The translations under genes were made by a program, and so were the position numbers. DNA of 64,000 bases from an uncultured Campylobacter sp. (GTDB lineage Bacteria; Campylobacterota; Campylobacteria; Campylobacterales; Campylobacteraceae): NCBI RefSeq assembly GCF_938041645.1, contig NZ_CALIST010000055.1:1-64000 (forward strand), read 5' to 3'. The notes below the pieces were generated by a model. The model had not been told where the DNA came from, ran no database searches, and saw only the letters and a program-made list of their open reading frames with translations. This document shows, piece after piece, positions 55,758 through 64,000 of the stretch; the stretch's first letter is position 1; every line of letters begins with the position of its first letter.

Positions 55758-57320
55758 CTAAAATACGTGGCGCAAAAGCACGAATGCAAACGCCGAAAGC
55801 AATGCCGAGACGGGCAGGGTGATGATCCACGCTAGCCCGATCGGCTTCATCAGCGACCAGTTCGTGCTGTGATTTACCAAGCCGATACCCAAAATCGCGC
55901 CGATTAGCACGTGGGTCGAGGAGATCGGAAGCCCCAGCACCGATGCCGCCATGACGACGACGGCGCTTGCGAGCTCGGCGCTAAAGCCCGAGGCGGGGTG
56001 GATTTTCGTAAGATTGGTGCCTACGGTGGCGATCACCTCTTTGCCGATGAACCAAAGCCCCGCTATGAGGGCTACTGCGAACATTATCATAATCTGCTGC
56101 GGCACGGGAGTGGAGGGATTGATACTATTCGTAGCCATCGTATCGATGATGGCGGCAAACGGACCCACGGCGTTTGCGATGTCGTTGCTGCCGTGCGAAA
56201 AGGCAAAGCCGCTAGCAGTGAGTACCTGTAGCCAGCTAAACATCAAAAACGCGGATTTGTTTAAATTTGAGCGGCGCAGGGTTTTAGCGAAAATAAACAT
56301 CAAAAGCCAGGTAATCAGCGTCGACATACCGATGATGAGGTAGTTGTAAAAATTCGTAAGCCCGAAATTTAGATTATGCAGCCCCTTAAATATCAGCATC
56401 GCCGAGATTACGAAAGCTCCGATACCGGCTACGGCTGGAATTCCGTACTCTAGGGCTTTGTGGGATTTTAGCTTCTCTTTTTTCGCGTCAAGCTCGATCA
56501 CCTTTTTATAATACTCGCTATCCAGCTCGCTTGGATCAAAATCGGGATCGCGCATCGCGTAAATATCGTGATTTAGCGCCTCTGCATAGGCGATCTTTTG
56601 AATGTCGTCCAGGGTCTCGAAGGTCTTTTTATGCAGCTTGCGGAGGGATTTTTTTTCGCGCTTTATGCGGTCGATCTTTATTTGAGCGTAGCGGTTGTAA
56701 TCCAAAATGTAATGTTTGATGAGCCAGAAAATTCCAAAGGAGATCACGCCGCCTAAAATCGGCGAGAGCACCCAAGAGATCGCTATTTTGCCGATCTTAT
56801 CCCACTGCACGAGCCACAATGCGGAAGTCTCTGCGGTATTAAGCAGGGCGCCTAGCGTAAGCCCCGAGCCCACGATGCCGCCGATGATCGCATGAGTAGT
56901 AGATACGGGCAAGCCCTTTCTGCTGGCAAAAAGCAGCCATGCCCCCGCCGCAAAAAGCGCGCTCATCATTACGTAGATAAAGTCTCTCGGATGCACGTCC
57001 ATTTTGCTAAGATCGATTATGCCGCTGCGGATCGTCGAAGTTACTTCGCCGCCTGCGATTACCGCGCCGCTTGCTTCAAATACCGCTGCGATACAAAGGG
57101 CTTGTGCGATGCTAAGAGTGCCGCTTCCGACGCTGGTGCCGAAGGAATTTGCCACGTCGTTTCCGCCGATATTAAAGGCCATAAAGATGCCCAAAAATAC
57201 CGAAACTAAAAATAGCATTTTATCGCCGCTTCCTATAAAACCGAATCCCCAGATAAGAAAATAGATTGTTACGCCGCAGAATATGCCGTAGAAAATGAGA
57301 CTTATCTTGCTAGATTTCAT
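55758..57320 (-). CDS. PiT-family inorganic phosphate transporter
   Basis: Protein of 520 aa. The two inverted halves both carry the PiT signature: FNIGGNDVANSFGTSVGSGTLS near residue 48 and FSHGSNDIANAVGPFAAI near residue 378. About 12 membrane helices are broken by a charged central loop (residues 215-290) rich in Lys, Asp and Tyr. It imports phosphate with protons or sodium. A TG-TAAAAT extended -10 sits at 57344-57349. No PhoU-like protein is encoded next to it. Confidence 0.95.
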   Translation of the reverse strand: MKSSKISLIFYGIFCGVTIYFLIWGFGFIGSGDKMLFLVSVFLGIFMAFNIGGNDVANSFGTSVGSGTLSIAQALCIAAVFEASGAVIAGGEVTSTIRSGIIDLSKMDVHPRDFIYVMMSALFAAGAWLLFASRKGLPVSTTHAIIGGIVGSGLTLGALLNTAETSALWLVQWDKIGKIAISWVLSPILGGVISFGIFWLIKHYILDYNRYAQIKIDRIKREKKSLRKLHKKTFETLDDIQKIAYAEALNHDIYAMRDPDFDPSELDSEYYKKVIELDAKKEKLKSHKALEYGIPAVAGIGAFVISAMLIFKGLHNLNFGLTNFYNYLIIGMSTLITWLLMFIFAKTLRRSNLNKSAFLMFSWLQVLTASGFAFSHGSNDIANAVGPFAAIIDTMATNSINPSTPVPQQIMIMFAVALIAGLWFIGKEVIATVGTNLTKIHPASGFSAELASAVVVMAASVLGLPISSTHVLIGAILGIGLVNHSTNWSLMKPIGLAWIITLPVSALLSAFAFVLLRHVF

Positions 57321-57343
57321 AGCTCTCCCTTAAAATCCGCGAA

Positions 57344-57349
57344 ATTTTA
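57344..57349 (-). promoter_or_regulatory. Possible extended -10 box of the PiT gene
   Basis: Minus strand reads TGTGGTAAAATTTC. TAAAAT with an upstream TG lies about 24 bp before the ATG. Confidence 0.4.
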
Positions 57350-57458
57350 CCACACGCGCCTTAATCCCCACTAAATCGCACGGGCGAGGTATATTAAATT
57401 TTACTTTTAAAAGCGAATTTAGTGGCGCGCGCTAAGCTTTATTAAATCAATACTTCGT

Positions 57459-57464
57459 TACAAT
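57459..57464 (+). promoter_or_regulatory. -10 box of the nuo operon
   Basis: Plus strand reads CTTCGTTACAATCCACA. TACAAT lies about 30 bp before ATG 57495 of nuoA. Confidence 0.5.
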
Positions 57465-57494
57465 CCACATTAAATTTTAAAACCGAGGCGAAAA

Positions 57495-57884
57495 ATGTCT
57501 AGAATTCCGCTGCAAAGCCCGTATTTCGGAATATTCGTAATGCTAATCCTAGCTTTTTGCGTCTTTTCGCTCATCGTTAAACTATCCTCTTTGGTAGGCT
57601 CGCGTTTGGCAGATAGACGCGACGAGCGGCTAAAGGGCGAAATTTACGAAAGCGGCCCCGAGGCCGTCAAACAGCCCAACCGAATGAACTCCCACTTTTT
57701 TTTGATAGCCGTGCTTTTCATACTTTTTGACGTCGAGATTATCTTTATGTTTCCGTGGGCGGTAAATTTTAAAATTTTAGGCGTGTTTGGGCTCGTGGAG
57801 ATGGCGTTTTTCATCGTATTATTAGGCATCGGTTTCATCTACGCCTGGAAAAAAGGAGCGCTAAATTGGCAGAGCATAAGATAA
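57495..57884 (+). CDS. nuoA: NADH-quinone oxidoreductase subunit A
   Basis: Protein of 129 aa with three membrane helices and the NuoA segment YESGPEAV...[25 protein letters not shown]. First gene of the nuo operon. It overlaps nuoB by 19 bp. Confidence 0.97.
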   Translation: MSRIPLQSPYFGIFVMLILAFCVFSLIVKLSSLVGSRLADRRDERLKGEIYESGPEAVKQPNRMNSHFFLIAVLFILFDVEIIFMFPWAVNFKILGVFGLVEMAFFIVLLGIGFIYAWKKGALNWQSIR

Positions 57885-58375
57885 ACTACGCGCGCGAAAA
57901 CGGGCTTCCCGTAGTTCTCACCACCGTCGATAAACTGATCGCGTGGGGCAGGAGTAACTCTTTGTGGGCGATGACGTACGGGCTTGCTTGCTGTGCGATC
58001 GAGATGATGGCGGCGGGCGCGGGCAGATTTGACTTCGACCGCTTCGGCACGATATTTCGCGCAAGCGCCAAGCAGTCGGAGGTGATGATAATCGCGGGCA
58101 CGCTTAGTAAAAAGCACGCCGAGTTTACGCGTCGCCTATACGACGCGATGCCCGAGCCCAAATGGGTCATCAGTATGGGTAGCTGCGCCAATACCGGAGG
58201 GATGTTTAATACCTATGCCACCGTGCAGGGTTGCGACCGAATAGTGCCCGTGGATATCTATCTGCCCGGATGTGCGCCTCGTCCCGAGACGCTACAGTTT
58301 GCGCTGATGGTGCTGCAAAAAAAGATCCGTACCCAAACTCCGCGCCGCGCACAAAAGGCAAAAAGGCTGATCTGA
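57866..58375 (+). CDS. nuoB: NADH-quinone oxidoreductase subunit B
   Basis: Protein of 169 aa holding cluster N2 ligands: [16 protein letters not shown] and [10 protein letters not shown]. The start is TTG 57866, with GGAG seven bases upstream, inside the end of nuoA. The C-terminus carries a basic tail ([11 protein letters not shown]). Confidence 0.96.
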   Translation: MAEHKINYARENGLPVVLTTVDKLIAWGRSNSLWAMTYGLACCAIEMMAAGAGRFDFDRFGTIFRASAKQSEVMIIAGTLSKKHAEFTRRLYDAMPEPKWVISMGSCANTGGMFNTYATVQGCDRIVPVDIYLPGCAPRPETLQFALMVLQKKIRTQTPRRAQKAKRLI

Positions 58376-59163
58376 TGAGAAAGTATAGCCCAAAAAACGA
58401 TGCGAGCCAGAAAAATTACTATAAAGACAGATTTTTCATCCCCGAGGAGACGCAGAAGCTAGACGCAAGCGCGAGCGATTTTAAAGACGATTTGGATGCG
58501 CTTGAAGGCGTCCAAATTTTAAACTCATATGTGGAATTTAACACCCTTGTGCTCTATGTGGAGTCTGCGCAAAATTTAGCGGCGCTGCGTGCGCTTAAGA
58601 GCGCGGGATATGAAATTTTGTGCGAGCTAAGCGGCGTGGATTTCACCGAGGCTCGCGGCGGCATCGAGGTTTTTTATCAGCTTTTGGATATCAAAAGGGC
58701 GCGCCGCGCGCGGCTAAAGTGTTTCGTGCCGAATGAGAGCTTTTTACAAAGCGCTGCGGGCATCTATAAAAGCGCGAACTGGGCGGAGCGCGAACTATAC
58801 GATATGATGGGCGTTTGGATTGAAAATCATCCGAACTTGGCGCGCCTAATAATGCCCGATGATTGGTTCGGACACCCGCTTTTAAAGTCCTATCCGCTGC
58901 AAGGAGACGAGTTTGCCAAGTGGTACGAGGTGGATAAAATTTTTGGATCTGACGCGCGCGAGCGGATCGGCGAAGAGAACCGAAATTCCGCATTCGTGGA
59001 TGAAAAAGATACCTTTAACTTCGCACGGCTCTATCACGAGAGCGGTTATGGCGAGCCGCGGCCGCAAGAAAAAATTTTACAAGAATATCAGGAAGAAGGC
59101 GGCGTGCGTTTCGTAAAACGTGTTAAACGCGGAATTTACAAGATCATCACAAAGAGAAAATAA
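58375..59163 (+). CDS. nuoC: NADH-quinone oxidoreductase subunit C
   Basis: Protein of 262 aa. A hydrophilic N-terminal extension precedes the 30-kDa subunit core ([30 protein letters not shown]), with the family motif at residues 135-165. ATG 58375 overlaps the nuoB stop. It stays separate from nuoD, unlike the fused CD of E. coli. Confidence 0.95.
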   Translation: MRKYSPKNDASQKNYYKDRFFIPEETQKLDASASDFKDDLDALEGVQILNSYVEFNTLVLYVESAQNLAALRALKSAGYEILCELSGVDFTEARGGIEVFYQLLDIKRARRARLKCFVPNESFLQSAAGIYKSANWAERELYDMMGVWIENHPNLARLIMPDDWFGHPLLKSYPLQGDEFAKWYEVDKIFGSDARERIGEENRNSAFVDEKDTFNFARLYHESGYGEPRPQEKILQEYQEEGGVRFVKRVKRGIYKIITKRK

Positions 59164-60389
59164 TGCAAAATCCAAGCAAGCTAAGACCGTTTTTCGAAAA
59201 CATCGAGTACGAGCGCGAGGGCGCGAATATGATCTTAAATTTCGGTCCGCAGCATCCAAGCGCGCACGGCCAGCTAAAGCTAGTGCTGGAGCTTGACGGC
59301 GAGCGTATCGTGCGTGCCCGCCCGGGCGTAGGCTACATGCACCGAGGCATCGAAAAGATGGCGGAAAATATGATCTACGCGGAATTCGTCCCCGTAACCG
59401 ACCGCGTCGATTATGTCGCATCGGGTTCGAACAACTACGGCTTTTGCGCCGCGGTTGAGAAGCTCTGCGGCATCGAAGTGCCGCGCCGTGCGCAGATCAT
59501 CCGCACGATTTTGCTGGAGCTTAATCGTATCAGCTCGCACCTTCTGTTTTTGGGTACGCACGCGCTTGATATCGGCGCGATGACGGTGTTTCTCTACTGC
59601 TTTCGCTCGCGCGAATACATACTTGATCTCATAGAGAAATACTGCGGCGCGCGCCTTACGCACAATAATATCAAAATCGGTGGCGTATTTTTGGATCTGC
59701 CTAACGGCTGGTTAGAGGAGATGTTGAAATTTTGCGACGAATTCCCAAGCGACATTAAAGAGCTTGAAGATATGCTCGATACGAATAGAATTTGGCTAAT
59801 GCGAACCGAGGGCGTGGGCGTGATCTCGCACGAAGACGCTCTTAGCTGCGGCTGTAGCGGAGTAACGCTGCGCGCTAGCGGGCATGCTTGGGATATCCGA
59901 AAAGAAGAGCCCTATCTCATCTACGACGAGCTTGATTTTGACGTGCCGTATGCGAGCGAGGGCGACTGCTACGCACGTTATAAATGCTATATGGCGGAGA
60001 TGCGCGAGAGCCTTAAAATTTTGCGCCAGTGCGCGAAGCTCTATCCGCTGAGTGATCCGCAAATTTTAGCGATCGATCCCGCTTACGTAAATCCTAGCAA
60101 AGAGCAGATCATGACGCAAAACTACTCGCTGATGCAGCATTTCGTGCTGGTTACGCAGGGTTTGCGCCCGCCCGTGGGCGAAATTTACGCCGCGAGCGAG
60201 AGTCCTAAGGGCGAACTTGGATTTTATATCCGCTCGATGGGCGAAAGCCGCCCGTACCGCCTTAAGATCCGCACGCCGAGCTTTTGGCATTGCGCGGTCT
60301 ATGAGGAAATTTTACCGGGGCAGTATCTTGCCGACGCCGCGGCGATCATCGGCAGCACTAATATTATCTTAGGCGAGGTGGATCGATGA
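59163..60389 (+). CDS. nuoD: NADH-quinone oxidoreductase subunit D
   Basis: Protein of 408 aa. [25 protein letters not shown] is the 49-kDa signature at the quinone site; [11 protein letters not shown] and the C-terminal VDR end follow. ATG overlaps the nuoC stop by one base. Membrane-arm partners are expected beyond the window. Confidence 0.98.
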   Translation: MQNPSKLRPFFENIEYEREGANMILNFGPQHPSAHGQLKLVLELDGERIVRARPGVGYMHRGIEKMAENMIYAEFVPVTDRVDYVASGSNNYGFCAAVEKLCGIEVPRRAQIIRTILLELNRISSHLLFLGTHALDIGAMTVFLYCFRSREYILDLIEKYCGARLTHNNIKIGGVFLDLPNGWLEEMLKFCDEFPSDIKELEDMLDTNRIWLMRTEGVGVISHEDALSCGCSGVTLRASGHAWDIRKEEPYLIYDELDFDVPYASEGDCYARYKCYMAEMRESLKILRQCAKLYPLSDPQILAIDPAYVNPSKEQIMTQNYSLMQHFVLVTQGLRPPVGEIYAASESPKGELGFYIRSMGESRPYRLKIRTPSFWHCAVYEEILPGQYLADAAAIIGSTNIILGEVDR

Positions 60390-60616
60390 AGCGCTATGAT
60401 TTGAGGCATCTGGGCGATAAATTTTTAAACCGCATGGGCGAAATTTTAAAAAATTCCGCTCGCGGCGAGACGATGATCTTTATGTTTGAGATGGGCGATT
60501 TCAGCGCGGTTCAAAAGAGCGCCGATCTGGTGGAGGGGCTAAATTCCACGCTTTTAAGCTCGATCCGCTATAACCAAGTCGATTGGATGGTCGTCGCCAA
60601 AAAGGGGAGAGGATGA
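60386..60616 (+). CDS. Small Nuo operon protein in the nuoE position (Campylobacter type)
   Basis: Protein of 76 aa in the place where nuoE normally sits. It contains no 2Fe-2S motif (no cysteine at all) and has [21 protein letters not shown]. It corresponds to the Campylobacter jejuni protein encoded at this position, whose complex uses flavodoxin rather than NADH as donor. Overlaps nuoD by 4 bp and the next gene by 4 bp. Confidence 0.85.
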   Translation: MKRYDLRHLGDKFLNRMGEILKNSARGETMIFMFEMGDFSAVQKSADLVEGLNSTLLSSIRYNQVDWMVVAKKGRG

Positions 60617-61320
60617 AAATTTTAAATTTCGCGTCGCTGCTTAGCCTGCAAAATCCCACGCTCGCAGAAGGTTTTAAGAGCGCTGAAATTTTAAGCGTAT
60701 CGCCGCTGCAAGATCCGCATCTTCCAGGCGAGCTGATAAAATGCGAGATCGGCGCGCAAAGCTTCGTGCTGGCGCTAATCTGCGCTAGTTTTTGCGACGA
60801 GCCATATTTCGCAGATCTGGATCTGGAGTATCTAAGCGGCGAAAGCAGCGTGGGCGAGGAGGAGATCGAGCAGATCGCGGAGTTTCTGCAAAGCGGCTGC
60901 GACGCGCTTTTGATCGATGATGCGCTCGTTAGAACCCATCCCGACGCCGAAAATATCAAAGCCTTTCTATCTCTCATAGCGGCGAAGTTCGGTGTTAAAA
61001 TTTTAAATTTACGCGGCGAGCAAGCGGATTTGGGCGCGCAAGGGCGGGCAAATTTAAGTCCTCTAAAAGAGCCTGAGAATTTCGACGGCGCCGTGGTTTT
61101 CAAACACGATGCGGACGACCGATTAATCGGCGGAAGGTATTTTAGTATGGTCGCAAAGATCAAGCACGGCGATCGCGTCCGCATAAAGACGCCGCACCTA
61201 AATTTAGAAAAAGAATTTATTTTGGATGAGGAGCTAAAGGGCACGATCGCGCTTTTAGGCTCGCGCGGGCAGGGCTTTGGCGGTTATAATTTCGAACTCG
61301 CAGAAATTTCTAAGGTTTAA
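60613..61320 (+). CDS. Nuo operon protein in the nuoF position (Campylobacter type)
   Basis: Protein of 235 aa. It lacks the NADH- and FMN-binding glycine-rich motifs and the 4Fe-4S cysteine motif of NuoF. It matches in size and position the second Campylobacter-specific subunit, thought to let the complex accept electrons from flavodoxin. ATG 60613 has GAGAGG upstream and overlaps the preceding stop; the longer frame upstream lies inside the previous gene. Confidence 0.85.
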   Translation: MKILNFASLLSLQNPTLAEGFKSAEILSVSPLQDPHLPGELIKCEIGAQSFVLALICASFCDEPYFADLDLEYLSGESSVGEEEIEQIAEFLQSGCDALLIDDALVRTHPDAENIKAFLSLIAAKFGVKILNLRGEQADLGAQGRANLSPLKEPENFDGAVVFKHDADDRLIGGRYFSMVAKIKHGDRVRIKTPHLNLEKEFILDEELKGTIALLGSRGQGFGGYNFELAEISKV

Positions 61321-61321
61321 A

Positions 61322-64000
61322 ATGGCAAAGATCACGATCGACGGTAAAGCTTGCGAGTGCGACGAGGGTGAGTATATCTTGCAGGTCGCGCGTCGCTGCG
61401 GCGTTTTTATCCCTGCGCTTTGTTATCTAAGCGGCAGTACGCCGACGCTCGCATGCAGGCTTTGTATGGTCGAAGCGGACGGCAAGCGTGTCTATAGCTG
61501 CAACGCCAAAGCCAAAGACGGCATGGTCATCTACAGCCGCAGCCCCGAGATCGACGCCGAGCGCGAGGCGATCACGCAGGTTTATTGTATCAACCATCCG
61601 ATGGCGTGCGGGGTTTGCGATCAAAGCGGCGAGTGCGAGCTTCAAAATTTAGCTCATCTGATGCGCACAAATACCCAAAGCTACGCTATCCGCGATACGG
61701 CGCGCGAGGTGCAGGATTGGGGATATTTGAGCTACGATCCTAGCCTTTGCATCGTCTGCGAGCGCTGTATCACCGCCGCAAAAGACCGCTTGGGCGTGGA
61801 TGCGTTTAAGCTCGTTCCGCGCGGCGGAGACGCGCTTAGTAAGGAGCAAAAGGACGCGATGCCAAAAGACGCCTACGCCGTGTGGAATAAGCTGCAAAAA
61901 AGTCTAATCGCGCGGGTAAATGAAAATGATGATTGCGTAAACTACGGCGAGAGCGCGGCGGTCTGCCCGACGGGGGCTTTGGTAGAGAGCGCGTTTAAAT
62001 ACGTTTCAAACGCCTGGGAACTGCGTCAAATCCCAGCTTCCAACCCGCACAGCAGCGATTGCGAGCTGCTTTATTACGAGATCAAACGCCGCGGCATAGG
62101 CGATCCGCGTGAAAAAATTTATCGCGTTAGCAGTGACATAAATTTTAGCGTTCTGCATGCAGGAGCGCGCTTTGGCTGGGATTTCTCAAACGAGCGGGCG
62201 AGCAAAAACGAAGCGGTTTTTAACTGCATCGTGCGCGGCATCGAGGACGGCGAGATTAAAAATATTAAATTTAATAGCTTCATCACCAATGAGGAAGCTC
62301 GGATTTTAGAGCTTTTGCGGCAAAAATTTAAGCTCGCTCTGATTAACGACGAAGCGCTTGCGTATCAAAAATTCCTGTGCGAATTTTCAAAGCTTAGCGG
62401 CACGAAATTTTATAATGCGGATTCACAGACGATTAAAAACAGCGATTTTATAGTAGTTTGCGGCACGTTTTTACGTAGCGACGCTCCAAATCTAGGCTAT
62501 GCGGTAAATAGCGCCTGCAAGCTAAATAAGGCAAGCGGGATCTATTTTCATCCGTTTTGCGACGAGGGCATTAAGGGCTTTAGTAAAAATTTCATCCATC
62601 AGCCGCACGCCGCGGGGTTGGAGGCGCAGATCCTGCTTTGGATCTTACAGAAATTCGGACATGATTTGCCTGAGTGGCTGGATACGAAACTTGCGGCGGA
62701 ATTTAAAATTTCGCGCGCCGCGGCGAAGCAAAATTTAGACGAGAAACCCGCGGGTTCGCGAAATCATGAGAATTCTGCGGAGGCAAATGGTGCCGAGAAC
62801 GTTGCGAGTGCGAGCGGCGACGAAGATTCCGCGAGCGCGGACGGCGGCGCTGAAAATCCCGCAAAAAATTCCGCGCAGAATTCTGAGAATCCCGCGGAAA
62901 GTAAAATTTCAAATTTTGCCCGCGCGCTGGGTCTGAACGAGCAGAAAGCGGATGAGCTTTTGGCTAAAAAGGAGCATTTTTCGCTCATCATCGGCGAGGA
63001 TTTTATCCGCACGCCAAATAGCGCCACGCTCGCGCGCCTAGCGGCTTTAGTGCAGCGCTACACACCATTTAAAGTACTAGTGGTGCCACCGCGCACTAAC
63101 AGCCTGGGCGTCGCGCTCATCTGTGAGCTTAGCGCGCAAGAAAATGCGGGCGAGACGCTAGGCTACAATGAAGCGGGCGATATTAGCTTCGGCGTGCTGG
63201 AAGCCGATCTGGACGCGCCTAGCTTGGTGCAGCAGGAGGGCACGTTTACGAACTACGACAAGCGCGTAGTGCCTAGCAATGCGGCGCTTGATTACGGCGG
63301 ATACGAGCTAAACGACATCGCCTGTGCGCTTGGGGTTTGCGCGGAGTACGCGATCGACTATACGCCTAGCTTGGGTGCGGATTTTGAGCCGATTAAATTT
63401 GACGATTTAGAAAATTTCTACGACAACGGCGGCGCAAATCACCGCGGATATGAGCTGCGAAACGAGGAGCTCGCTGCTAGCGAGGAAGAGTTTGAAATTT
63501 CGCTTTCAGCGCCGCTTAGCGCGGGCGCGGGCGAAATTTTAATCTATGAGGCAAATCCGCTGCATCAATTCAATAAATTTAGCGGCGCAAGCAGCGGGCT
63601 GGGCGAAGCGGGCGCGCTGTATCTAAGCCCTGGCATCGCCGAAGCTCTGGGCGTAAGCGCGGGCGACGTCGTTAAAATTTACCAAGCAGACGGCGCGAGC
63701 AACGATAAAAAAACTAGCGACGCGGGCAAAACGAGTGCCGCTAATGATAAAAGCGGCGCCGGTCGTGCAAAAAAAGCGGATCGTGCAAGCGGTACTCGTA
63801 AAGCCGATGCCGCCGGTAATGAAAATAGCGAAAGCGGCGCAGAGGGGCTCGTAAGCTTAAAGCGCGAAATCGTCGCTAGCGTAAAGATCGATCCAGGCTT
63901 TAGCGGGGCCTATCTGCCGTATTTTGATGAGAAGCTGCGCGGCGAGATGTTTTTCAAAACCTCGCGCTATGCAAGGGTGAAAATCGAGAAAATTTCAAAT
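61322..64000 (+). CDS. nuoG: NADH-quinone oxidoreductase subunit G, partial at the window end
   Basis: Open from ATG 61322 to the last base: 893 codons with no stop, so the C-terminus is missing. The N-terminus carries the 2Fe-2S and 4Fe-4S ligands (CYLSG..TLACRLCMVE, CINHPMACGVCDQSGECELQN, CIVCERCI, VCPTGAL). Two long low-complexity inserts rich in Ala, Asn, Ser, Gly, Glu and Lys stand out at residues about 476-528 and 788-845. They break the molybdopterin-oxidoreductase-like domain and have base composition unlike the flanks. Confidence 0.93.
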   Translation, partial: MAKITIDGKACECDEGEYILQVARRCGVFIPALCYLSGSTPTLACRLCMVEADGKRVYSCNAKAKDGMVIYSRSPEIDAEREAITQVYCINHPMACGVCDQSGECELQNLAHLMRTNTQSYAIRDTAREVQDWGYLSYDPSLCIVCERCITAAKDRLGVDAFKLVPRGGDALSKEQKDAMPKDAYAVWNKLQKSLIARVNENDDCVNYGESAAVCPTGALVESAFKYVSNAWELRQIPASNPHSSDCELLYYEIKRRGIGDPREKIYRVSSDINFSVLHAGARFGWDFSNERASKNEAVFNCIVRGIEDGEIKNIKFNSFITNEEARILELLRQKFKLALINDEALAYQKFLCEFSKLSGTKFYNADSQTIKNSDFIVVCGTFLRSDAPNLGYAVNSACKLNKASGIYFHPFCDEGIKGFSKNFIHQPHAAGLEAQILLWILQKFGHDLPEWLDTKLAAEFKISRAAAKQNLDEKPAGSRNHENSAEANGAENVASASGDEDSASADGGAENPAKNSAQNSENPAESKISNFARALGLNEQKADELLAKKEHFSLIIGEDFIRTPNSATLARLAALVQRYTPFKVLVVPPRTNSLGVALICELSAQENAGETLGYNEAGDISFGVLEADLDAPSLVQQEGTFTNYDKRVVPSNAALDYGGYELNDIACALGVCAEYAIDYTPSLGADFEPIKFDDLENFYDNGGANHRGYELRNEELAASEEEFEISLSAPLSAGAGEILIYEANPLHQFNKFSGASSGLGEAGALYLSPGIAEALGVSAGDVVKIYQADGASNDKKTSDAGKTSAANDKSGAGRAKKADRASGTRKADAAGNENSESGAEGLVSLKREIVASVKIDPGFSGAYLPYFDEKLRGEMFFKTSRYARVKIEKISN

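Noticed and set aside
1..64000. CRISPR arrays, insertion sequences, prophage genes, rRNA
   Set aside because: No regularly spaced direct repeats, no transposase or integrase and no phage structural genes were seen. The only RNA gene found is tRNA-Ser.

Overview
The window looks like a chromosomal segment of a relatively GC-rich Campylobacter, probably of the gracilis/showae/rectus type; the genus is a confident call and the species is a guess. The evidence is the gene content. There is a Nuo operon in which NuoE and NuoF are replaced by two small Campylobacter-type proteins, a MqnA (futalosine menaquinone pathway) gene, a PEB4/SurA-like chaperone and a short MurE. The DNA alternates GC-rich coding stretches with an extreme density of the palindrome AAATTT.

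Layout. At 0-12.6 kb: a RidA protein with a threonine-synthase-like PLP enzyme, GrpB, tRNA-Ser(CGA), a GyrI-like protein, transketolase with a polyprenyl synthase, YbaB, a DUF4259 protein, a flavodoxin/ferredoxin fusion, one frameshifted gene, and panD-murE-NifU. At 13-17 kb: an L,D-transpeptidase, then the infA / rpmJ-rpsM-rpsK-rpsD-rpoA-rplQ cluster. At 18.3-20.7 kb: an AT-rich accessory patch with a poly-G-preceded lipoprotein gene, a membrane protein broken at a T tract, a secreted coiled-coil protein, a 95-bp inverted repeat and an oxidoreductase remnant. At 20.8-31 kb: bcp, a flavodoxin-fold oxidoreductase, a di-Mop protein, a DUF488 protein, purF, a nucleotidyltransferase remnant, dapB, a large DUF748/AsmA-like protein and QueH. 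At 31-38.7 kb: a tight fabZ-lpxA-clpX-mreB-mreC-carB operon.

At 38.8-40.6 kb there is a second AT-rich accessory patch. A cytoplasmic 99-aa protein is followed by three tandem secreted four-cysteine proteins, and a G9 tract directly abuts the predicted -10 box, so this is a candidate phase-variable operon. At 41-49.7 kb: a SurA-like chaperone divergent from gltX, malic enzyme, nicotinate phosphoribosyltransferase, a lipoprotein, mqnA, gdhA and a DUF4197 protein. At 50.1-52.9 kb: a third AT-rich patch that carries an Imm53-type immunity gene among unknown small proteins, with no toxin gene visible. At 53-57.3 kb: a HemN-like radical SAM protein, azlCD and a PiT phosphate transporter. At 57.5-64 kb: nuoA-B-C-D, the NuoE/F substitutes and nuoG, which runs off the end.

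The strongest leads are the two poly-G tracts (18377-18386 and 40549-40557). Each sits immediately upstream of a TA(G/T)(A/C)AT box and about 35-45 bp before a start codon, in front of genes for a lipoprotein and for secreted cysteine-rich proteins. This suggests promoter-based phase variation of envelope proteins.
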